A stretch of 6,895 bases of DNA from JAFLBB01 sp040007195 (lineage in GTDB: Bacteria > Acidobacteriota > Terriglobia > Bryobacterales > Bryobacteraceae): contig JBDTVQ010000373.1 in assembly GCA_040007195.1 (NCBI GenBank), forward strand, positions 1 to 6,895, written 5' to 3'. The notes beneath the pieces were generated by a model. It was not told the DNA's origin and did not search any database. It saw only the letters and a program-made list of their open reading frames with translations. Positions within the stretch are counted from its first letter, which is position 1. Each line of letters begins with the position of its first letter. A program made the translations under genes and the position numbers. Below are positions 1 through 6,872 of this stretch, piece by piece.

Positions 1-155
1 TCACCTTCCGCACCGACATCGTGAACCTGCCGAACAACCCCGCCTTCGCGTTGCCCAATCTGGCCAACGGCTCGGGCGGCTTCGGCACCATCAGCTCGAT
101 CGCCACGGGAACGACCGCGCGAGAAATCCAGCTCAGCCTGCGGCTGGCCTGGTAA
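1..155 (+). CDS. C-terminal end of an Oar-like TonB-dependent outer-membrane receptor (5' truncated)
   Basis: An open frame enters from the left edge (codons in phase from position 3) and ends at TAA 153-155, leaving 50 complete codons. The translation ends in TTAREIQLSLRLAW, an amphipathic final beta strand with a terminal aromatic residue, as expected for an outer-membrane barrel recognised by the BAM machinery. The preceding stretch, rich in Gly, Asn, Thr and Ser (NLPNNPAFALPNLANGSGG), resembles the C-terminus of the large acidobacterial receptors that carry an N-terminal carboxypeptidase-regulatory-like domain and a TonB-dependent barrel (Oar-like). Such proteins are thought to import or bind large substrates at the outer membrane. 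Only the tail is visible, so substrate and plug domain cannot be judged. The next gene starts 18 bases downstream on the same strand, which suggests co-transcription. Confidence 0.7.
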   Translation, partial: TFRTDIVNLPNNPAFALPNLANGSGGFGTISSIATGTTAREIQLSLRLAW

Positions 156-173
156 AGCTGATAAGTTTTAAGC

Positions 174-3100
174 ATGCGGCGGCGGCAGTTATCACTTGGA
201 TTCCTGCTCGCCGCCGTTTCCTTTTCCCAACAGGCCGGCTATCGCGTCGATCCCCGCTATCAGAAGACGCTGCCCATCGACGAGCTATTTTCCCGTGTCG
301 ATGCCCGCAATGACTCCTGGGTGGGCGAGCAGGACTACGAAGAGATTCACGAGCAACTCGAGGAATCGGCCAAGCGCCTGAAGCTGGGCGAGCCGACGTT
401 TGCCCGGTTGGATGAGTTGGCCGCGCGGTTCCAGAAGCTGGCCGTGGTTCAGCTGAAGGTGATCGCCAGCGGCCGCGCCTCGGCCACCGACCCGGACGCC
501 GCCATTCGCATTTTGGTTGAGATCGCAGGCGAAGCGAAAGTGGGCGGGCGGCTCTCGCTGCAAGGACATTGGGAAACACGCTGGCGCAAAGAGGGCGGTG
601 CTTGGAAGCTTGCCTCCATCGCTCCGGCAAAACTCGCCGAGGTGCGCGGCGGGGCGCTGGCCTTCACCGATATCTCCGCGGCAGCCTTCGGCGCCAACCC
701 CAGCTATACACGCCAACTGGCCCAATCCACCGATCATTGGCGCGGCCTGCTCGACGAGGCCACCGGCATCGACATCTACGGGCACAATGGGCTTGCCGTC
801 GGCGATTACAACGGCGACGGATGGGAGGATCTCTACATCTGCCAGCCCTCCGGCCTGCCCAACCGGCTCTATCGCAACAATGGAGACGGCACGTTCACCG
901 ACGCGACGGCGGCGGCCGGGCTCGCCGTTCTCGACGACACCCGCTCGGCGTTGTTTGCCGACATCGACAACGACGGAGACCAGGACCTGATTCTCATCAC
1001 GGCGTCGCAGCCGCTGCTGTTCCGCAATGATGGCACGGGCCGATTCACGCTCGACCGCCAGAGCGGCCTGGTGATTCCCGAAGCCGAAGCGGGCAGCTTC
1101 ACATCCGCCGCGATTGCCGACTACGACAACGACGGCTGGCTCGACCTCTATATCTGCTCCTACGACTTTTGGCATCCGGGCCGCAAATACAACGCGCCCA
1201 CCCCGTATTACGACGCGACCAACGGTCCGCCGAACTTCCTGTTTCGCAACGTGGGCCGCGGCAAATTCGCCAATGCCACGCGCGCCTCGGGGCTTTCGAA
1301 GAACAACAACCGCTACAGCTTTGCGGCTTCGTGGGGCGATTACAATGGCGACGGCGCACCGGACCTGTACGTCGCCAACGATTTCGGACGAAATAATCTT
1401 TATTTAAATCAGGGCAACGGCACGTTCCGGGACGTGGCCGCCGAGGCCGGCGTGGACGATCTCGGCGCCGGTATGTCGGCCTCGTGGGGCGACTTCGACG
1501 GCGACGGCCGGCTGGATTTATATACGAGCAACATGTGGTCTTCAGCCGGGCAGCGCGTGACCAACAATTCTCAATTCGCGGGCGTTGCCGCAGAGGGCGT
1601 GCGCGGCGCGTTTCAACGCCAGGCGAAAGGGAATTCGCTGTTCCGCAATCTTGGAAACGGGCGTTTCGAAGAAATGACGCAGGCAGGCGTGGAGATGGGC
1701 CGCTGGGCCTGGTCGAGTGATTTCGCCGATCTGGATAACGACGGCAATCTCGACCTGTTTATCCAGAACGGCTATATCACCGGGCCGGACCTGCGGGATT
1801 TGTGAAGTTTCTTCTGGCGGCAGGTCGTGCCGCAATCGCCGCAAAAAATATCCGGGTCGCAGGCGTATGAAGAGGGCTGGCGCGCGGTGAACGAACTGAT
1901 TCGCTCTGACGGTTCGTGGTCCGGACGCGAGCGCGATGTCTGCTATCGCAACCTGGGCGGCGGGCGGTTCGAAGATGTGAGCTTTGTCTCCGGCCTCGAC
2001 TTTTCCGACGACGGCCGGGCGTGGGTGACGCTCGATCTGGACTCGGACGGCGATCTCGACCTCGTATTGAAATCGCGCACCGGCCCGCAACTGCGCATGA
2101 TGCGAAACGATTCGCCCGCGGGCAATCATGGGCTGATCGTGGAGTTGCAGGGCACCACCGCAAACCGCGATGCCGTCGGAGCCGCCGCTACGCTCGTCAC
2201 CAACCGGGGCCGGCGTCTACTGCGGGTGGTTCGCTCCGGTTCGGGATTCGCATCGCAAACCAGCCGCCGCCTCCAATTCGGCCTGGCGCAAGGGGAGCAG
2301 GCGAAGTCGATTGAAATCGTATGGCCCGGCGGCGGGCGCCAGGTGATTGCGCAACCTCCGCAAACGGGAACAATTCGCCTCAAGCAAGGCGAGAACTTCA
2401 CGGCGCTTGCGCCGCCCAAACCGCCGGCGCTCGCCGCCTCCAATGAGCCGTTCACCGAACGGCCGTGGCTGGTGGAACCCGTGGCCATCATCGATGCGCA
2501 ACTGAAGCCGTACCGGGGCAAGAAGGTGCTGCTCAATCTGTGGGCGTCCTGGTGCCCGCCGTGCCGCGCGGAATTGGAGGAGTTCACCAAGCGCGCGGCC
2601 GAGTTCACCAAGGCTGCCGTGCAAGTCGTGCTGCTGTCCGTGGAAGAGGACAAGCCCGTTCCGCCGGGACTGCCCTTCCCCAGCCTCAAAGCCGACAACC
2701 GCACCATCGGCGTCTACTCGGTGCTGTATCGCAACCTGTTCGACCGCCGGCGCGACCTGGCGCTGCCCATCAGTTTTCTGATCGACGAGAAGGGGAACCT
2801 GCTGAAGTTTTACCAGGGTCCAGCCTCCATCGAAGACATCGCGGCCGATACTGCCGCAAGCGCGCATCCGTCGCTGCCTTTTGCCGGAACGCGCTACTCG
2901 GTGCCGCCCACGCGCAACTTCAACGATCTCGCCACCGCGATGGCCGAACGTGGCTTCCAGCCCGAAGCACGCGCACTTTTTGAAACAGCGCTCGCCCGCG
3001 GGCAGGCCGGCTATGAGATCTACAACAATTTTGCCGGACTGCTTATCGCAGCAGGGGATCGTGCGCAGGCGGAAAAGCTGCTGCGCGCCTCAGTTCGCGA

Positions 3101-3476
3101 CAATCCGGATCAGGCCGGATCCAACGCAAATCTCGGCCTGTTGCTGATGGATGCCAATCGGCCGGCTGAGGCAATTCCGCTCCTCGAAAAGGCAATCGCG
3201 TTGCAGCCCGACGACGCCCGTTCCCGGCGCACACTTTCTTCCTATTACAACGACATGGGCATCGACCATATGCAGGCCAATCGCCCCACGCAGGCGCTTG
3301 CCGCCTTTGAGCGCGCCGCCGCCAGCGATCCCTCGGACCTCGCGGCGCAAATGAACCTGGCGCTGTATCACGCTCAAGCCGGCCACGGTGCACAGGCCCG
3401 CCGCATACTGGAACAATTGCTCACACAGCATCCCGATCATCAGCCGGCAAAGGACCTTTTGCGGCAGTTGCCGTAA
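174..3476 (+). CDS. Exported FG-GAP/ASPIC-UnbV/thioredoxin/TPR fusion protein with in-frame TGA; candidate selenoprotein
   Basis: One reading frame runs from ATG 174 to TAA 3474-3476, broken only by TGA at 1803-1805 (codon 544). Read through, it gives 1,100 residues. Seen in order: a signal peptide (MRRR, then a hydrophobic stretch, to about residue 20); an NTF2-like region (about 40-160, with WETRWRKEGGAWKLASI); FG-GAP/VCBS propeller repeats with calcium-type DxDxDGxxDL motifs near residues 211, 263, 317, 389, 440 and 519, and a seventh after the TGA near 621; an ASPIC/UnbV domain (about 656-741, NRDAVGA and VWPGGG); a TlpA/thioredoxin domain (about 766-880, WCPPC with Cys794 and Cys797, cis-Pro in ALPISF at 865); and TPRs (about 914-1100). 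The codons just after the TGA (SFFWRQVV) read as good protein, so the halves, 174-1805 and a possible separate ORF from GTG 1827, were one gene. That GTG lies inside the hairpin, has no clear ribosome-binding site and would give a thioredoxin half with no signal peptide. Substrate is unknown. The alternative is a pseudogene by nonsense mutation, or a base-call error. Confidence 0.82.
1803..1805 (+). other. In-frame TGA, candidate selenocysteine codon (residue 544)
   Basis: The codons around it read DLRDL-TGA-SFFWRQVV with no change of frame. The stop falls between the sixth and seventh FG-GAP motifs, in the middle of a predicted beta propeller, where no domain boundary is expected. The two right-hand genes use TGA as a normal stop (5198-5200, and 5204-5206 on the minus strand) and Trp is written TGG, so a genome-wide reassignment of TGA is unlikely. 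A Cys codon (TGC or TGT) is one base away from TGA, which fits either Sec/Cys exchange or a point mutation. My recollection that some homologues carry Cys just before SFFWRQVV is unverified. Confidence 0.6.
1817..1833 (+). promoter_or_regulatory. SECIS-like hairpin 3' of the in-frame TGA
   Basis: GCGGCA (1817-1822) pairs perfectly with TGCCGC (1828-1833) around a five-base loop GGTCG (1823-1827). U1815 could pair with A1834, leaving G1816 bulged. Seventeen bases separate the TGA from the loop. Known bacterial SECIS elements lie within the coding sequence just after UGA, have a short upper stem and carry G in the first loop positions. From memory the E. coli fdhF hairpin contains GCAGGUCUGC and the Moorella fdhA hairpin has a GGUCU pentaloop, so the GGUC loop and overall geometry match closely. 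SelB binds this loop to deliver Sec-tRNA. The caveat is that the same bases encode WRQVVP, so part of the hairpin could be a by-product of protein sequence. Confidence 0.55.
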
Positions 3477-3511
3477 CCATAGCCGCCGGAGTCTCGCCGA
3501 GAATCACAGTA

Positions 3512-5200
3512 GTGGGCCCATCATTTTTTTCCATCTTCGCCCTGTGTGCGGCCCAAGCCGCATTCGCAGCCGTCACTCTCACTCCGCTGCCCATCGGCCA
3601 GAAGTTTGCCGACGCCGCAGCACCGGAGGCTTTCCGTTTCGCGTGCGCTGCCACCCAATCCGAACTTGCGGCGTTTTTTGGCGAGAAACACCTTCCTTTC
3701 GAGCCGGGGATGGTCCGCGGGTCCGCGTCGCGGCCGTGCCACTTGTACTACGAGCCCACGCTGCCGGGCTTTCGCGCTCTACCGGACAACGCCCCGGTTT
3801 CGGAACTCTTTCTCGACCTGCTGCTTCCCGGCTTTCTGTCCCTGCGCTCGGAGCGTTACGGAGATCCGCTGGATATCGCCCGCCAATTACTGCCCTTGGT
3901 ACCCAGGCCGATCCATGTGATTCTGGGCATGCCGCAAAATCAGGAACGGCGGTTCTACGACCAGGCACTTCAATTCCACTTTCCCAGCGCAGAGCACACG
4001 TTCGGCTTTCGCGAAAACCAGTGGGATCAGAAAAACCCCTGGGTCCAGGACTACCTCAAGTCGGGCTCGGCCGGCGGCCAACTGAAAATTCTCGTCACAC
4101 GTCTCGCTTTTGAGGGGCGGCCGGAGAACGGCCCAGTAATGAAGCCGATGCTCGATTCCATTCGCGAGGAACGCTTCGTACGGTCCAAACTTTCCTGGGA
4201 CGGCGGCGACCTGCAGTTCGTGCGCAGCCCGCGCAACCCTGCCCGGCTGCTTCTGGTATACGGCAAGTCAGCGCGGAAATATTGGGGCGAGATGCTCTCC
4301 GAGGCCGAGTTTGCCTACACGCTGAAAGTCGAGTTTGGCGCCGACGACGCAGCCGACTTCACCGACGTCACCTCGCACGTAGACTATTTCGTCAGCTTCC
4401 TCGCCGAAGACAATATCGCGCTCGTCTCGCAGCCCGAACGCGAGAATTTCGACATCGCCCGCGCCGCGGCGGAAGTGCTGGCACAACACTTCCGTGCCGA
4501 ACCGCACTGGGAAATCGATGAGCTACAGCGTTTGCTCGCCGTGCGCGACGAGGCTTTCGGACCCAACCTGCCGCGCATCCACGCAGCGCTCGACGCCATT
4601 CGCGATCGTTCGAGCAGTTGGTCGGCGCCGATGGATCCGGCAATCGAACAACGCATCGATGCCTATGCCGAAGCGTCGTGCAAGGGCCGGCCCACCGATT
4701 GCGCCACGCCCGCCAGTATCGCCAAGCTACTGGCCACGGACCGCTCACTGCTGCGCGACTGGTCCCGCAGCGCTATCGGCGCACTCAGTAGCGAGGTGCT
4801 CGCGCCCAGGATTGCGGCGATTGTAGAGAGCCAGCTTCCGGACTTCAAGAGTTCGGTACAGCACATCGTGGATGGCAATGTACGAGAGTTGCAACAGCTC
4901 GGGTTCCGCGTGATCCGCGTGCCGAGACTAGCCGGAGATCCCGTACTGAAACCCAAATGGCCGGGCATCAGCTATGTCAACGCAACGCTGGTGGACCATA
5001 CGCTGTTCATGCCGGAGTTCGGCCTGGGCAAAGCCGAATGGGCGCTGTTTGACCGCATTCGCGCGCGAATCCCGGCAAAGTACCGCGTCGTGCCCATCTA
5101 TGCCCGCCACGTACTGCTCTATAACGGGGGCATTCATTGCGTGTCGGGCCTGATCCGCTCGCCCGAGGCGTCTGGCGCTTCGCCTGCCACGGCGGAATGA
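3512..5200 (+). CDS. Secreted guanidino-group-modifying enzyme superfamily protein (arginine/agmatine deiminase-like)
   Basis: This is a 562-residue protein starting at GTG 3512. The first 19-20 residues form a hydrophobic leader ending in AAFA-A, so export is likely, although the leader has no basic residue and no good ribosome-binding site precedes it. No ATG, GTG or TTG lies just upstream in frame, so this is the best start. Motifs of the pentein-fold hydrolases appear in the expected order: NPWVQD (Asp180) like the WxxD of agmatine and peptidyl-arginine deiminases, LSWDGGDLQF (229-236) near the second active-site strand, SHVDYFVSF (His289, Asp291) matching the HxD motif and close to HVDEFLSF of animal protein-arginine deiminases, YVNATLVDHTLFMPEFG (488-504), and GGIHCVSG with candidate nucleophile Cys543. 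Family members hydrolyse or transfer amidino groups of arginine, agmatine or peptidyl-arginine. About 150 residues of mostly helical sequence (330-480) are inserted between HxD and the last core strands, so the protein is larger than agmatine deiminase (about 350). The substrate is unknown. It lies 35 bases after the giant gene. Confidence 0.75.
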   Translation: MGPSFFSIFALCAAQAAFAAVTLTPLPIGQKFADAAAPEAFRFACAATQSELAAFFGEKHLPFEPGMVRGSASRPCHLYYEPTLPGFRALPDNAPVSELFLDLLLPGFLSLRSERYGDPLDIARQLLPLVPRPIHVILGMPQNQERRFYDQALQFHFPSAEHTFGFRENQWDQKNPWVQDYLKSGSAGGQLKILVTRLAFEGRPENGPVMKPMLDSIREERFVRSKLSWDGGDLQFVRSPRNPARLLLVYGKSARKYWGEMLSEAEFAYTLKVEFGADDAADFTDVTSHVDYFVSFLAEDNIALVSQPERENFDIARAAAEVLAQHFRAEPHWEIDELQRLLAVRDEAFGPNLPRIHAALDAIRDRSSSWSAPMDPAIEQRIDAYAEASCKGRPTDCATPASIAKLLATDRSLLRDWSRSAIGALSSEVLAPRIAAIVESQLPDFKSSVQHIVDGNVRELQQLGFRVIRVPRLAGDPVLKPKWPGISYVNATLVDHTLFMPEFGLGKAEWALFDRIRARIPAKYRVVPIYARHVLLYNGGIHCVSGLIRSPEASGASPATAE

Positions 5201-5203
5201 GCG

Positions 5204-6637
5204 TCAGAGTGCACGCAGGAAAGCGGTGAGGTCCTTCTTCTCTTCCGTGGTGAGACAGGTGTGAAGGATCAGGTTGAAGAACTCCACGGTATCTTCGAGG
5301 GTCAACAGCCGGCCGTCGTGCAGATAGGGCTGCGATTCCTTGATTCCCCGCAAGGGAAACGTCTTGATCGGCCCCTCAGGGCGCCCTCCGTAAAATCGTT
5401 CCACCTGCAGATCGTGCATCGTGTTGTCAGTGAAGTGCGTCGCCGCCGGATGGCATTGCGCGCACTGCGCCTTGCCGTTGAACAGCTTTTCGCCGCGCAG
5501 CTCGGACGGCGACGCCAGCTCTGGAATCAGCCGGTTCAGCACGTCCAGTTTAGGCGCCGGCGGGAAGTCGATCAGCGCGTTGAAATCGCCCATGCGGTTT
5601 GTCTGCGATTTCTGCAGAGTGCGCCCGCCGATGGAGGTGAGCAGCGTCGAATCGCCGTCGAAGTATTCTTCGACCTCGGCAAAGTGATCCATCGAGCGGA
5701 TGGAGCGTTTGGCGGAAAACATCAATTGGGCATAGTTGCCCCGCATCGTCGGCGTGTCCAGGCGCAGCCGGGCATAGTTCGGGCGGCTGTCCGGCGCCAG
5801 CTCGATCGCGCCGTTTGTATGCCCGTTCACATGGCACGAAAAACAAGAGACTCCCTGTGACGGTTCGGCCGTCACCCTGTGATTCGTGATGTTAAACCAC
5901 GTGGTCTGGAAGGGCGTCACCATCAGCCGCAGGCCTTCCATCTGCTCCGGCGTGAGCAGTCCGTTAAACATGTTGAAGTAGTTGCTGTAGGTGATTTCCA
6001 CGCCGCGGGTGACGTCACCCAGTTCCTTGTGCGTGGTGAGATAAAGCGGCGGGGGCGATTGCGGCAGGAAACAATCGGGGATGTCCATGCCGGCGTCCAG
6101 GCGCTCGTGCTCCGGATGCACCTTCGTCCACGACGGCGGGAAGAGCATGTGCGCCGTGGAGTGGATGGGATGGTCCAACGGCCTGTAGGGAAACGAACCC
6201 AGGGCCTGCACCTCTTCGGGCCGCAGGGCGGCGTATTCGTCCCAGCTCGTTATGGGGGCGGGCAGTTTTGCCAGCGGCCCGGGCGCGCCGCAGTTGAGCT
6301 CGTAACGCGACCCCAGTTCCGCTTTCGCCGCACTGTCCACCGCCGGACGGTCGCGCTTCAATCTCACTACCCAATCCGCGAAGGGAACCGGCAACGTCGG
6401 AGAACTGTAGGAGTCCGTGCCGCTTCCGCCATAGCGCCAAAGACCGCCGGACGGGTTGAGCGTTCCCGCCGGATGATTGGGATACTTTTCCAACGTTCCG
6501 CGCTTCTCAGCCTTGCGCCACTCGTCCATATCCTGCGGCTGGTTGGCTCCGGGACTCTGCCGTAACGGCTCACGTGGGGCGGGTTGCGCCCATATGGGCG
6601 CAGCTGCGCACAGCGTCACTGCCAATAATGCTTTCAC
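5204..6637 (-). CDS. Secreted di-haem cytochrome c peroxidase/MauG-like protein
   Basis: This is a 477-residue protein read on the minus strand from GTG (6635-6637) to TGA (5204-5206). The N-terminus has a classical signal peptide (MKALLAVTLCAAAPIWAQ, probable cut after AQ). Two covalent c-haem sites are visible: CFSCH (265-269) and CAQCH (392-396). The C-terminal part has the hallmarks of the bacterial di-haem peroxidase/MauG family: LRGEKLFNGKAQCAQCH, TFPLRGIKESQPYLHDGR (426-443), TLEDTVEFFN and a closing EKKDLTAFL helix. Family members reduce peroxide or carry out haem-based oxidations in the periplasm, taking electrons from small cytochromes or quinones. The roughly 240 residues between signal peptide and first haem are much longer than in classical cytochrome c peroxidases and I do not recognise a domain there, so the reaction cannot be named. 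It converges on the deiminase-like gene with 3 bases between stops. No strong ribosome-binding site precedes the GTG. Confidence 0.88.
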   Translation of the reverse strand: MKALLAVTLCAAAPIWAQPAPREPLRQSPGANQPQDMDEWRKAEKRGTLEKYPNHPAGTLNPSGGLWRYGGSGTDSYSSPTLPVPFADWVVRLKRDRPAVDSAAKAELGSRYELNCGAPGPLAKLPAPITSWDEYAALRPEEVQALGSFPYRPLDHPIHSTAHMLFPPSWTKVHPEHERLDAGMDIPDCFLPQSPPPLYLTTHKELGDVTRGVEITYSNYFNMFNGLLTPEQMEGLRLMVTPFQTTWFNITNHRVTAEPSQGVSCFSCHVNGHTNGAIELAPDSRPNYARLRLDTPTMRGNYAQLMFSAKRSIRSMDHFAEVEEYFDGDSTLLTSIGGRTLQKSQTNRMGDFNALIDFPPAPKLDVLNRLIPELASPSELRGEKLFNGKAQCAQCHPAATHFTDNTMHDLQVERFYGGRPEGPIKTFPLRGIKESQPYLHDGRLLTLEDTVEFFNLILHTCLTTEEKKDLTAFLRAL

Positions 6638-6846
6638 TATTTAAAGATATTCTATCGCCTCGGGCGGCTCTGCTTGTCCAGTCCGCGGGGTGGGCCTCTG
6701 GCAGTTGTGCGTGTGGGCGAGCTCAGTGATTGTTTGCAGCCACTTGCGATGCGGACGTGAGCTGCAGTGTTATCGATGAATCGTCATGTTGAGTCAGCGT
6801 GAGAGGTAGCATTTGAAAGTGAGGGTGCGCGGTGCCAGAAGAGCTT

Positions 6847-6866
6847 TTGCGCCGCCACCGGCGCAA
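6847..6866. repeat. Perfect 8-bp inverted repeat (stem-loop)
   Basis: TTGCGCCG (6847-6854) and CGGCGCAA (6859-6866) are exact reverse complements around a four-base CCAC spacer. On the plus strand no T-run follows the stem; the T-run (6845-6848) lies before and inside it, so on the minus strand the stem would be followed by A residues. It is therefore not a standard intrinsic terminator in either direction. It could be a hairpin in a transcript, a protein-binding palindrome, or chance. Confidence 0.4.
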
Positions 6867-6872
6867 CTGAGG

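Noticed and set aside
285..1175. Long minus-strand open frame opposite the FG-GAP region
   Set aside because: It is a shadow of the plus-strand gene in GC-rich DNA. Its translation shows low-complexity Val/Gly/Arg sequence mirroring the repeats and no domain.
1803..1805. Genome-wide reassignment of TGA to Trp or Gly
   Set aside because: Two other genes in the window end naturally at TGA and Trp is written as TGG throughout, so the standard code applies.
1827..3476. A separate second gene starting at GTG 1827 with re-initiation after the TGA
   Set aside because: The GTG lies within the hairpin, has no clear ribosome-binding site, and would begin mid-propeller and leave a TlpA-type thioredoxin domain without a signal peptide. 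Coding-quality sequence continues upstream of it right to the TGA.
3388..4113. Alternative plus-strand frame overlapping the end of the giant gene and the start of the deiminase-like gene
   Set aside because: The product is rich in Arg, Ser and Pro with no motif, while both overlapped frames encode recognisable proteins.
5879..6565. Plus-strand open frame opposite the cytochrome gene
   Set aside because: It lies antisense to a clear di-haem cytochrome with signal peptide and motifs, and its own translation is Arg-rich with no recognisable features.
6649..6680. Possible promoter for the cytochrome gene (TGGACA at 6675-6680, TAGAAT at 6649-6654, minus strand)
   Set aside because: The spacing is 20 bases instead of about 17, and the hexamers are imperfect. 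Such pairs are expected by chance.
6847..6866. Intrinsic terminator at the 8-bp stem-loop
   Set aside because: No T-run follows the stem on either strand; the T residues are on the wrong side for plus-strand transcription.
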